DNA of 64,000 bases from positions 25,276,501 through 25,340,500 of the forward strand of contig NC_058196.1 of the NCBI RefSeq assembly GCF_907165205.1, given 5' to 3'. The number at the start of each line of letters is the position of its first letter. Position 1 is the first letter of the stretch. A model generated the notes under the pieces. It did not search any database and was not told the DNA's origin. It worked only from the letters and a program-made list of their open reading frames with translations. The position numbers were made by a program, and so were the translations under genes. Source of the stretch: Coccinella septempunctata (taxonomy: Eukaryota > Arthropoda > Insecta > Coleoptera > Coccinellidae). This document shows, piece by piece, positions 26,341-38,109 of the stretch.

Positions 26341-26391
26341 ATGGATAGTGATAGCAATGTGGATAATAGTAATACTTCACCAGAGCTCAGG
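26341..26391 (+). other. Possible short first coding exon inside the TIR element
   Basis: An ATG in good context (aagaATGG) opens MDSDSNVDNSNTSPEL and reaches a donor (AG then GTAATT) at about 26391. An initiator-like tcagt lies about 20 bp upstream. It could be the start of the element's own lost gene, a captured host exon, or chance. No continuing exon was found. Confidence 0.25.
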
Positions 26392-26429
26392 TAATTGTCA
26401 ATTACGGAGACCTAGATGAGGCCATCAAA

Positions 26430-27158
26430 TAGGGATGGGCAAACGTGAAAAAAATATCGATATACCTATATTGTATCGATATTTCTCAACAGTATCGATA
26501 TATATCGTGAAAAAATATCGATATTTCGATATATCGATATATTAGAATATTCGGGATGAAACACAGATTTGGAAGTGTTATCAATATTTTTATTATTTGA
26601 ATATATCGGTTTAACGATATATACCAAATTTGTGGTTACCCATGAGCTTTATTAAAATATTCGTAATGAAGCACAGATTTGGAAGTGTTATCAATATTTT
26701 TATTATTTAAAATACAAAACTAATATCAATTACTATTTTAAGTGCAAATTGCACGTGCACTCCTTTTCTTTTCGTTTAGAACTACTGTCACAAAGCGTTA
26801 CAATGATCTACCCGTACCGTAGATTCATTGAACTCTATGGGAACCCATAGACATAAAGTAAGTCAAGGGTTGTGTTCTGTGTGGGTGTGTTCTGTGCCCA
26901 TTGAGTTCAATGCGTAGATACGAAGGATTGAACTACGAAGTTAACCCAAAACACCACTCATTGTCGTGGTCGTTATACTACACACTAAACACATCAGATC
27001 AACGATGTGCGACACATGGAAAAATATCGAAATTTGATACTTCGAAATAAATATCGATAGTCGATAGTATCGGAATTCGAAATATCGACGATATTTATCG
27101 ATTATTTTTTTTAAAAATATCGATATTTCGATATATCGATATTTTTCGCCCATCCCTG
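26430..27158. mobile_element. hAT-type MITE with 8-bp target-site duplication
   Basis: The ends are tagggatgggc and gcccatccctg, terminal inverted repeats matching at 10 of 11 positions. An exact 8-bp duplication ccatcaaa flanks it at 26422-26429 and 27159-27166, the hallmark length for hAT elements. Just inside both ends are runs of atatcgat. A stretch containing cacagatttggaagtgttat is present twice in tandem (about 26565 and 26668). No transposase is encoded. Confidence 0.9.
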
Positions 27159-29298
27159 CCATCAAACGGGTAACTACTTTCTTTCATAAAGGTATGTGGG
27201 GTCGACCAAAAAATGGTCCTCGGATATCAATTTGCAGACTCGACTGTAATAGACAGTTTTTTGTTCTTGCTACATAAATACCAATTTAGTTCTCACCAAC
27301 GTTTTTAACGAATTAAATGAATTTCGGAATGTAGTTTTTCATTTTGATTTGATTAATCATTTTTGAACACCAGATATCACCCACATCAATTTGATGTTCA
27401 AAAATCAAAAAGAATCTGTGAAATTCGAAAATTTGGGTACTCAGGCTGAATACAATTTGGTTTAAAAGATCCACAGATGTGTAGTGTCACAGATTCAGCT
27501 AGTTATCATGAAATTAATTCTGTTTTTCCAGGGATGGCACAGCTCATTATGAAAATTTAAAATGGCTATATCTTTTTATCAGGGCCGAATCGGAAAAAAT
27601 GGTATAGGAAAAAAATGTTTCTTTTGACCTCAAGAATCTACTGTTAAAATATTTGTACGAAGCAAAGACTCACCCTGTATATATTTAATTTCATCTGCTG
27701 AATTATTGAATGAAATATAGGGTGTTCCATATGAAAAAAAAATAACTTCATGTTGCCACTCCATACACAAATGACTTAGTCTTATTGTACTAGCTAATTA
27801 TTGAAGACTGATTTATGCAGAACAAGTTTTACTTGAGAATTTTTTCGGTAGCTCCTTTAGATTCGCAGATAAGGTGAAGGGTCTTTTTCTGGCAGACACC
27901 CTGTACTTGAAAATAGTAAATATCCATACCCAATCGATGATACCCCCTTGAGTTTCCAGTAGGGAACTTTCATGAAAGTTCTGAGAGGGTGAGGAAACCA
28001 CCTATCGGTTAAACCACTTGACGGGTTTCAGAGAAAGCAATTCGCTTTCGGGAGGATGTTCAGTGACATCGGAGCTAGGGAGGACAAGGCGGCAATCACA
28101 AGGGGGCAGAAACTCGGAAAGTTTGATAAGGACAAAGTCAGACGGGTGCATTTACACCAGCGTGAAACATCGACATGTCCGTAAAGTTTTATCACATGTC
28201 GTACCCAGTTTATGCATGTAAGTCATGCAGTTCACGCTTCATACTGCCGGCAATTTCCTAAATCGACTTTCATTTTCATCTCCGAGGGATTTTCGTGGAT
28301 TCCGAAAGGGACAGTAAATCTTTCATGAGGTCGTATTTCGTATTTGCCTCAATGCAAAATGAAGAGTACGGAATGGCAGAATGTGGTTTATTTCATATGT
28401 GCGCTTTAGTTTGGCCCTTCTTGAAAATTATGGGTCTATAAAAATTACGACTCTTGGCATTATTGTCGATAGGGATATGAAATTGCATATGCTGAATATT
28501 TATGTCTATAAATCGTAATCCTTGCCCTCGATCAATATTCCATCGGGGATGAATCTTTTATTTTATTTTGTTTTCTCTACCTATGGGACTTTCTGTCGTT
28601 TACGTTTTTACTGAGGTTATTCGAAAATTTTCATTGGACATTAAACTAAAATAATTCTTCATCACTTTTCAAAAAAAAATTTGAAATAGATATTGAAGAG
28701 AGAACTCATTCTCTTGATAAAGTAAAAAAAGGAATATGATAAAAACAACAAAAATATCCTAGTTTATTCTAAAAGAACACAGGTCTAACAGAGACGTTCC
28801 AGATAACTTAACAAAAGCTACGAGTAAAGAAGAATTGATAAGTGATCCCTATTAATTGTTAAGCAGTATATTCGAATTGGTTTAGAATTGGCGTCAATAA
28901 AAACTATCAATAATTTCCCCACACGAGAATTTATGCCAAATCAAATCGGCGTAACTGGGGATGAACATTTCCAGAAAGAAAAACTGAACCCATCCATTCA
29001 TTTTCCTAATGGAGAAACGTCCGGATTAAAAATAAACAATCCACTTTATTTTCTTTCCCCATTCTTCAGGGGCAATATTTCCGAACGTTGCTACGCTACG
29101 TTTTATGACGTTTTCTGTTTATTCTCTTTCACGGTCAGTTTTCACTGCCAACCTTGATCGGAATAAATACTTTGCGGTCTTTCGTACAAATATTTTCGTA
29201 TAAATACAGGATAATCGCTCATTCATTTACATTTTTGCGCCTCTCATCAATTTGCGCAAATCATTATCATCATTAAATTACTATTCTTATTATCATTA

Positions 29299-30146
29299 TA
29301 CAGGGTGTTGTCAAAGGTGAGGCTTTTTTTTGACAAAAGGTAGAACTCATCAAAATAATTCGTTTAACCAAAAATTGTCTATATAAAATATCCAAGATGG
29401 CTGAGATACAACACTTAGAAGCTCGACAAAATTTCATTGTATTTCAAGTACGGGACTGTGGAGGGTGACTCTGGCATGAATGGTTCAGTACCAAGTTCAT
29501 CGGATTAGATGCATCAGGTCACTTTTGAGGGAATCATAATTGTTGTATCGTGCAATTTAATGTAGAAAATCGAGGCAGTTTCTTGAAAGTGCTTATGTAA
29601 GTTACATATGTTGAAAAAGTGCTATGATGTTTCCCCATTTCATCCCACTTTTACGACGCTTGTTGGAATGTTCGAATAAGAAGATTGTGATGCCCATGAT
29701 GAGAATATTCGTGAAATATTTAGACGAATTTTATTGGTGAGATTTTGAAGGATTATTCTATTTTTACACCTGTGTCCTATGTCTCTTCTGTCAGTTGGTA
29801 TCGAAATGAGCCATTTCATAAAATCATGTAAGTTACTAAAAATAATGATAACAATTCGGCAATCTAAGTTTCCATTTTCATTACCACTTGAATATCGAAC
29901 GAGCCAATATCCTAAACGAAACCACATGGTCGAATCAGGAGATGAGTTTTTTCCTACTGCTTTGCGATAATTCAGCTAACAAACGGTCAAGGGTCGTATT
30001 AGGATCTATTTCAGTAATAATTTTCAATTTTTTTTTTCAACTTCGTCATTTTGAAAGTTTTGTATAGGTGATTTTTGGTGAAACGCTTCCTTTTGAACAG
30101 TTCTACCTTTTGTTGAAAAATAAGCCTCCCCTTCAAATACAGCCAG
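29299..30146. mobile_element. TACAGGGTG-family TIR element, ~850 bp
   Basis: The left end tacagggtgttgtcaaaggt is mirrored on the other strand near 30146 by ctgtatttgaaggggaggct. Inverted similarity covers about 45 bp, including acaaaaggtagaact. The inner left part matches the reversed right half of the element at 9.1-9.65 kb. The exact right border is uncertain by a few bases. No transposase frame was seen. Confidence 0.6.
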
Positions 30147-30700
30147 TACTATAGCAGGAAAGACGGATAACTTTCGCAAAAAGCAATAAAAACCGTGGAG
30201 AAGATTATTATTTGTCTCCCTACAAAAAGTCTGATGCACTTTGATGAAAATCAATGCCGTCCACTTTGTTAATATCAAATAAGAATGTTGTATCTATTTG
30301 TAGTACTGAATCATTCAAAACGTTTAATTAACATGAACGGAGAGAATTAACATCTTTCTCCAGATAAAAGGGCTAGTAGCATCTGCTTGGGAACTCCTTA
30401 ATAACCATAGTAGAAACTGATTAATCATTAGGAGCAACCGAATGATAAAACTGCCTTGAAGTTCGCCAACTTGTTAATTCCGAAACGTCCAAGTCATCCA
30501 GACGGATGTAATGGTGCAGTCAAAACACTCTGGTGTTCATTCAAGAATGATTAGATTACTCGCAGAAGATCCGGAGTCCTTTGTTTTTGTCCATCAAGGA
30601 CCCGAGAGGGGTCCCAAGAAAATAGTTGTGTAAATTCTGACGAAGCTAGCCGTAATGAACGGGCTCCTTGGAATTCTCCCTAAAAGTTCATTCAATTTAC

Positions 30701-30851
30701 GAATGGGGGATGATTCATCTTCCTGTTTCTTATCGCGATAGGTTTCATTGTTACAGTCCATTCTTTCTGGCTTTTTCATTTTCACTCGCGCGGTAGCAGC
30801 AGTCGATTTTTCACCTTCTGTGAGATTTCCGATTTTCCTACAGTTTCGACG
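30701..30851 (-). other. Candidate upstream exon of the unrecognised minus-strand gene
   Basis: After a strong acceptor (acttttttcag before 30851) a 151-nt open frame runs to a donor (C then GTAAAT). It enters in phase 0 and leaves in phase 1, the phase required by the exon at 15426. It encodes a charged segment (MDCNNETYRDKKQEDESSP in its last part). The distance of 15 kb and the generic sequence keep this tentative. Confidence 0.3.
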
Positions 30852-32261
30852 CTGAAAAAGTTTGGATTCATAAAAACAACAAAATAAAATTAATATGATG
30901 AAAAATAATTAGAAACTAAGCTTTCATTCAAGAAATATCTCACTGAAAAGAGTAAAAAATTTAAGATTATCATTATAATAAGATCATAGATAATGTTGTC
31001 AATTGTACAGAACTGTTTTTATAAGGTCGTACAAATGAAGTTATATCTTTTTTAGTCAGTAGATAGAGGGGTTCAAATAAATTCAAATTGAAAATATTTT
31101 TAGCCTAGCTAAACATTCAATAGAAAAGAAAAAAAATAATAAAAGATTGAGTCGATTTTTAATGATTGAGCATAGTTGAATCTAACTGGATTACTTCACT
31201 ATAATAAAGTCTGAGCATTTATTTATGTTTTTTTCATTCAGGTATGTTATATCTGAATTCAAGCATGGTTTTCTCAAATTTTATCATTGGTAGTCAATTG
31301 TCGTTGGCTGAGAAGGCTAAAATAAATTCAAACGAAACAAAAAATTGTTCTCATCCAAAAAATACCTAAAATGAAAAAAATATTGATAAAGATTTGAAAG
31401 CCTTATTATTGAAAAGTAAATCATTGTCCTAAACTAAAAGATGTTCTTCAAATATGAATCGAAATTATTGATTTTTTCTTATTAATTGTGGATTTTTTAT
31501 TCTTACTAAAAGCTTGGCTTCATCTTATTTTTTCAAATTGAATTTATTTTATTTTATCTAGTCATCGAAGAGCTGCTAAAGATTCAAAGAAATTAATAAA
31601 TAAGTAGGAGTTGGTTCATATCAAGCAGTAGGCAATAATAGAGGACGCACTGATAATTAAGAAATATCTCAGAGCCATCTCGATCCAACTCCAACTGCCA
31701 TTTTATCAGATTGACATCAGATGAATTTGTTCAGAAAATAATTGAGAATCGATATTTGTGCCCTTCGTGGAACCCGTGATTGAGGATTTCCTAATCTCTC
31801 GGCCTGAGATAAAATGGAATTGGGGCGCCCTATTCATGGGAGATATATGGAAATCGTTTTCTAAAGCCTCTTCCTTCTTATTTGCTCGTCCCTTTTCAGG
31901 TTTAATTAGACTGTCATTTAGCTCGTTCCTACGCTAATTTACGTGCTGAAAGAAACTAATTCAACATTTTGTCCTTACCTACATCACAGAGTGAATATCT
32001 GCTTGTTTAAGGGCTCAATCAATAAAAAATAAAAAGTGGGAATAATCATTTTAAACCTAAACAAGTTCACGGAGATAATAATATTTGTTAGTGCTGTTAG
32101 ACATTCACAATAAATAGGATATAATATAATAAAGCAACAAAGAATTAGAAACAAAAACAGGAAAAAGAAAAATGATAATACTGCAAAAAGGTACAACTCT
32201 CTGAAATAAATGGTCGCGTGGAAAGAAAAGAACAGGGAAACAATTTCAATAATAACAATCA

Positions 32262-32690
32262 TTCGACATTACTGGCCACTCTGCGGGAAAAAATTGAAGA
32301 GAAAAGACGCGGAAAGCTATCCAAAGGTGTTTTGTTTTTGCAGGACAACGCCCCTGCACACAAATCTCATGTTGCCATGCAAGAAATTCGTGATTTAGGG
32401 TTTGAATTACTAGAACAACCCCCTTATTCACCAGATTTGGCTCCATCCGACTGTCATCTCTTTCCTCAACTGAAAAAAAAGTTTAAAAGGCCGTAAATTT
32501 TCTTCCAACGAGGAGGTAATGAAAGCTGTGGAGGTCTGATTTGGGCAGCAAGAAGCAACTTTATTATTGAAAGGTCTAGAAACGTTGCAGGTTCACTGTA
32601 ATAAATGTATCCAATCAAGAGGAAAATATGTCAAGTAATAAAATACTTGGACATTGAAATTTTGTTTGGTTCTATAGTAGGCTAAGAATT
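32262..32690 (+). pseudogene. mariner transposase remnant (C-terminal part)
   Basis: The frame carries FLQDNAPAHKS and PPYSPDLAPSDCHLF, the second and third catalytic-aspartate blocks of mariner (DD34D) transposases, like the SETMAR-type family. A one-base shift after the lysine run at about 32480 moves the rest (KFSSNEEVMKAVEV, CNKCIQSRGKY) into another frame. A TGA interrupts that frame, and the original stop is near 32638. The N-terminal DNA-binding part and the first aspartate are missing. The copy is 5' truncated and inactive. Confidence 0.9.
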
Positions 32691-35600
32691 TTTCAATATA
32701 TATGTGTATAGTGTATAGTGTATGTGTATAGTTATACCTTGCCATGAACAACTTCCAGGTCAAATTCGGGATTTCTCTTCTGCATCACGGTATCCATCGA
32801 AGAAACCTTCACATCGTTAATTTAACAATGAATGACAGGATTATACCCACGAAATAACAACCCTTGGCAGATTAAATTAACTTCAGTCTACCCAGCCAGA
32901 AATTTAAGAGCCTTCAGTTACAGGCTACTGTTAATTTCATTCAAATTGGGCACCCAGGTTAATGAATGCCCTAGGAGAATATGCATACAAATTTGATGCC
33001 TAAGATGTATCTAGATCCTCATTATTGTTGTTATGACCTGAATGAATTGCGGACCACCTACTCTCAATCAGTTCTTACTTTGGGTGTGTATTAGAGCTTG
33101 TAGTGCTTGTACAGTGAATGGTGAAGATATAATCTCTCTCTATGAATTTATTGAGGGAGGAAAAATCGTGCACGAATTTGAACTTTAACAATGCTCAAAT
33201 ATGAAGGATGGACTGGACCTAAACGATAATGCTTCCTGCTCTATTTAGAGAAGTCACATTCGAATATTTCCTTCATTTGGGAAGTTAATCATCCGAATTA
33301 TTCATTAAATGTTAAAGACCCTTTCAATTTAGGGTAATTCCATTATCTGGAGTTTCCCAGCTGTTATATAGATAACCCTGATTATTTCAGCTTGACAACA
33401 GAATAATAGGGAGAATTCCTAGGTTATCTGACTATGGAAATATTGACCCATTAGGTTAGATAATTTCCAAAATTGACGTTCGAATACAGCATGTTTCATC
33501 AGAGTCAGGACAATTTGTATTTTGGATGAAGGTATAACGCTTTCAGAACAACTCTATCGGAGCCATTAGGAAGATGAAAATTCAGGTAGATGATAAATGA
33601 AAACAGTATCTTAGTTTAAAATCTACTGTTATATATTCTGATTCGGAAACTCCAGTCTCCAGTTGAATTCCATCGACATTGAAAAGAAACTGTGTTAGTA
33701 ATTTATTGTTACAAAATGTCAGCAAAAGGAGAACCTCGAAAACCGAAATTTAATCAAGTTAGTTCTGAGCAAGATCACTCAGAAGATTGACAATGAATAG
33801 ATCCCCCATCGGAAGTTAATTGATGTCTATCTAATGAAAATTTGAAGGTCTTCCGTCTCAAAAACAAAGGTATCATTTTATTCAAACCACTGTTCCCTTC
33901 GTGGAAGAAATTATGTTGGAAAAAGGATATTATTATGGAAGGAGAGCGGAGCTTGAATAGAAGAATTGACCTCATTATTTTCTTCTTCTTTAGGCTTACA
34001 TCTGCACTATATTATATTATACTCGTTGGATCAAGCACGAAAGCCATTCTGCAATGTGGAGTAGGTATTGAATGATTTCTGGTATGTTTGCTTGCTACTA
34101 CTTACCCATCAAAGGATATTATTCGAATTATTCCACAATTTTGTCGCTATGCAGGCAATCGATGAAAATAACAAGATACGCTTTTCCTATTTGCAGAATT
34201 TCAAACAAAGCTAATTTCCATGTTTTATTCATTCAGGCAATGTAAGCAGAAACTAACCAATCGAGTATTGTCAATATTTGATCTCATTAGTCCAGATAAA
34301 CAGCTTTGAAGGTTGCTTTTTGCTAGTTGCACATTCCCCTTGTAGAGAATCAATAAGTGAAGTGTATGTTTTCACATGTCGAGAATTTTTAGATATACTT
34401 TTATGGCTATAGGGTGCTGCATTTCATGTTTATAATAAAAAGGGGTTGATATAAAACCTCACTGATGACCAAATAATCCACAGCATCAAGAGGCCTATCC
34501 AATGGTGTCATAAAAGTTTGGTATTGCCGTTATTATACAAAAAAATTGGAATTTGTACCTGGATGCCTGTTACTCACTCTGATCTTGCAAACTTCAGGAG
34601 TTCAGCCTCGTTACGCACGTCTTTTTTCAATTTCACCAGGATACGAATTGTAACCAATGGCGAGACTTTTCGAGAAAAATTTTCAGGTAGAAATTCATAA
34701 AAGAGATAATTTCACCTTGGAAAGTTAATAACATGAGTGAATATTTGTTTTTCAATGGAAAAATTTTTCAATTTTTTTTCCTGTTTGATGAATAAAAAAA
34801 TTTCTGACGTAAGATATTCATTTTCTCTTTCTGAAATGACCACTAAAACCCCTCTTAATGCTGAAAGCTGAGATTATTTTAGTCGGATGGTACTTTAAAA
34901 CTGAAAGATGAAAGCATAGGAAACAGCGCGAAATTCCTGAGTTCAAGACTAGAAGTTTTTATGATTAAATTTTGTGTCGAAGGGCGAATGAAGAAAAGAA
35001 TTTAAAAAAATTCGATAATATCTCTTTGTTTCGTTATCAGAAAAGATTAGGAAACATCACGTTACTTTTGGGACAAGGGAACAGAGTTAATGCTAAGGGT
35101 AGAGAGCTGAAACGAAATTTTTACGGGTTGAAATTTATTTTTAGTAGTTCGTTAAAAGAGGGAGAACGGGCAAACTATTTTTATTTCCTCCTGTGCTTCG
35201 AGAAAGTTTAATTTGTAATTACATCGAGAACGAAATAGGCCAGGAAAGGATTGTTTTTTTAATTTCGCAAGTTGGAGTTTCAATTATTCCCCAGTTTTGC
35301 AAAGATGAACACATGAATTTCACATGAATTTTTTTGTGATGCCCTTTCTTCCCACTCTTGTTTGAATTATTTTATCATCAATTATTGAATCTGTACCTAT
35401 CTCTCTCATCAGAGCTACAAATTGAAGGATGATGCAAACCCAAACTCGCTTCTGGTATCATGTTCTATTTTCCAAATAGGGAGCAATTCCAACAGAGAAT
35501 TAAAAGCAGGCCTTTTATGATGGATTTCACTCCAACTAATTCAACAAAATCCAGATGCCATAGGTACGCTAAAACCTAACTCCCAATTAATTTGTTTTGT

Positions 35601-36914
35601 CCTCTAATTAAGTCAGAGTGTTTTCCCATTTATCAATCTGCGATTTCGTCATAATTAAATTCGTTTCAGGGGTAATGCAGTGTTGACAGATTTCTCAACA
35701 ATCTGGAATTTGAGTTGTGGTTTCCTGGCTCGATTGTGTTCTGGAATATTAAAGGCAAGATATTTCACGCATGCAAATGAGTTTTAACTGATTCAGTTAT
35801 TTCAGGAGTGTACATTTCGCATATGTCAATACAAATGAAGTTTTATTTGCGTGACCCACGAGGTAGTCCCTCTTGATCTCAGACGGACCTTTCATCGCAG
35901 TTGTCTTCCTGCCGTTTCGACTGAGAATGGAAAAATCGAAGGAATAACTCCTGAGGCGTAAACGAGAAAACGAGCGCCATTTTCCGCTAGAAAACACGAA
36001 AGGGTAAAAAAAACGAGTCGCTGGAGAACGACTCGGTGAAGCGTAATTTACCGTGTGATTTAATGGGACTGTTTTTTTATATTTGGAAGTGAACATTACA
36101 TGAAATCCATTAGGAGGAAGGTTCTAATGAAAGCTGGATCATTTCATTGTATACCTACAGTAGAAACTAGAGAAATATTTTATTTGCTGAATTAGATATG
36201 AAATTGATTATGAAAGTATAAAAATATAATAATATTGAATTTTCATATTTTCTTTAGATTGATTGAGTATTATTTGGGTAATGGAAATTTCTAATCCAAT
36301 TAAATATCTGATTGATTCAAACAATTCCATCCGAATAATCTGATAGCACATGAATAATGCTTAAATTATTATTCCGCAGTAATTAATTATTCGAACTTCA
36401 GTGGAATTTCAGGAATAAATAGAATATGGGGCGTGTTATCTAGATATTTGTAACATGTTAAATTCGAAACAGTCCTCTAATTATTATAATATCATTCATT
36501 CAGAAGAGCCCCTTCAAATATTTTTTCAAGTAGGTATAGGTATTTCTACATTTGTATCATCTAATATTGACTTGATTCTAAATTCAGTTAGGGCAATGAA
36601 AAATTGACATGGCATAATATATGCATATTTAGATCGCCGGAGTTTTATTATAAATGGTACTCAAATATCTGTGCAAGACTTTAATTGGCTATCATCTAAA
36701 ATTTCAATGTATCTTGGTACATCTTCTTGATTGATTATAGCATGAACTCTATTCCCTGAACCTCAATTTTTAGAATCGATTACCAAATAATTAGATAAAT
36801 TAGAACATAAGCAGTGAAACTTCAGATAGCGACAACACAGCTTCAGGCAGCTAGGCTGAGAGCTTCAACACAGCTTCAAGGAGCTCAGCTAAAAGCTTCA
36901 GAGAGTTCAGCTCT

Positions 36915-37086
36915 AATATCGTTTTCTATAAACATGTCAATATCTCCAATATTTTCTAAATTAATATTATTTGCAACATACAATCCCAGGTGTAGCCAGC
37001 TAGTGTGTACTAATGAATTGGATCTAGCTAATATTCTTTAATACAACTATCATCGAATCGTTCTTACACATCATCTTAAAGCATTC
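36915..37086 (+). repeat. Solo arm related to the foldback element at 37.35 kb
   Basis: The sequence from cgttttctataaacatgtca to about ttaaagcattc matches the right arm of the neighbouring foldback element in the same orientation, at roughly 80-85% by eye. Confidence 0.75.
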
Positions 37087-37349
37087 TAAATCCCTACCAC
37101 CAAAGGTTTTAGTCGAAAATGAAGAATAAGCAGATTTCTTTCCGTATAGCAAGAAAGTAGAAATTCAACTAATTCAGAAATATCCTTGAATTATTCATGA
37201 ATATTCACAACAGTAGAAATCGTTTCATCTATATATGATCTTCAGAGAAACAGGATGTAAACGACCCAACATATGGACCCAAACATGATTTTAAAATTTC
37301 GAAATGGTTTCTTGGTAGCAAGGTTATTAGTTTTGACAAGAAACCTATT

Positions 37350-38109
37350 GACAAAGTGCTTTAGCTGAAATGTTCGAACGATCGCGTGACGGTTGTATTG
37401 AAGAATATGAGCTAGATCCAATTCATTATTACACTCTACCTGGTTACACCTGGAATTGTATGCTGAAAATAATATTAATTTAGGAAAAATATTGACATAT
37501 GTTCATAGAAAACGACATTGGAGGAGGTATAAGGTTAAGAACCAGCGCCACTGTAATGTCAGAAGTTAAAAGTTATACTTTAGATTGTACAAGACACACT
37601 GCTTGCACTTGAAATTGTAGTGTTTCTAAAAACAATATAATTGTTCTCAGGAGTAGTATTTATTCACTGTATAGTTAATGAATGTTATTATTTAAATATA
37701 GCACATTGTGAATTATCTTTCGTATAGTCAGTCAGAGGCTTATCGTCTACCAGAGTTTGAAGCCCTCTTGTACCAGTGAATCGAATGATTATAATCACCC
37801 GATTCACTTGTGAGAAGAATTATATGTTGTTTTTAGAAACACTGCAATTTCAAGAACAAAGGAGTGTGTCTTGTACAATCTAAAGTCTAACTTTTAACTT
37901 CTGCCTTTACAGTGGAGCTGTTTTATAACCTAATTCCTCCTTTAATGCGGTTTTCTAAGAACATGTCAATTTTTTCTAAATTACTATTATTTTCAGCATA
38001 CAATTCCATGTGTAGCCGGGTAGAGTGTAATAATGAATTAGATCTAGCTCACATTCTTCAATACAACTATCACGGGATCATTCGAACACTTCGGCTGAAG
38101 CATTTTGTC
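37350..38109. mobile_element. Foldback transposon with ~280-bp inverted arms
   Basis: The left arm (37350-about 37640) and right arm (about 37820-38109) are reverse complements over nearly their whole length. The outer ends are gacaaagtgctttagctgaa and, inverted, gacaaaatgcttcagccgaa. The inner ends share gtgtttctaaaaacaatat / gtgtttctaaaaacaacat. The central spacer is about 180 bp. No coding capacity was seen. A third arm copy lies just upstream at 36915. Confidence 0.85.

Larger units (their letters stand above)
25853..27679. mobile_element. 1.8-kb TIR transposon (TACAGGG[C/T]GAGTCTTTG ends), non-autonomous
   Basis: The left end tacagggcgagtctttgac and the inverted right end tacagggtgagtctttgct begin inverted repeats of about 75-80 bp. 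They share tattttaacagtagattct and ggtcaaaagaaaca. A TA dinucleotide flanks both ends (25851-25852 and 27680-27681), as expected for a TA target-site duplication. No transposase frame remains. A hAT-type MITE is inserted at 26430-27158. Removing it leaves an element of about 1.1 kb. The left half contains a possible first coding exon at 26341. Confidence 0.8.
15427..30700. other. Gene-poor stretch, 15.4-30.7 kb
   Basis: No convincing protein-coding exon was found apart from one possible short exon at 26341. The stretch may be an intron of the minus-strand gene that ends at 14888. Repeats and mobile elements inside it are listed separately. The GC-rich part at 16680-17440 differs in composition from its neighbours and is probably a decayed element. 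Open frames there (for example 17175-17441, minus) have no recognisable domain. Confidence 0.5.
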
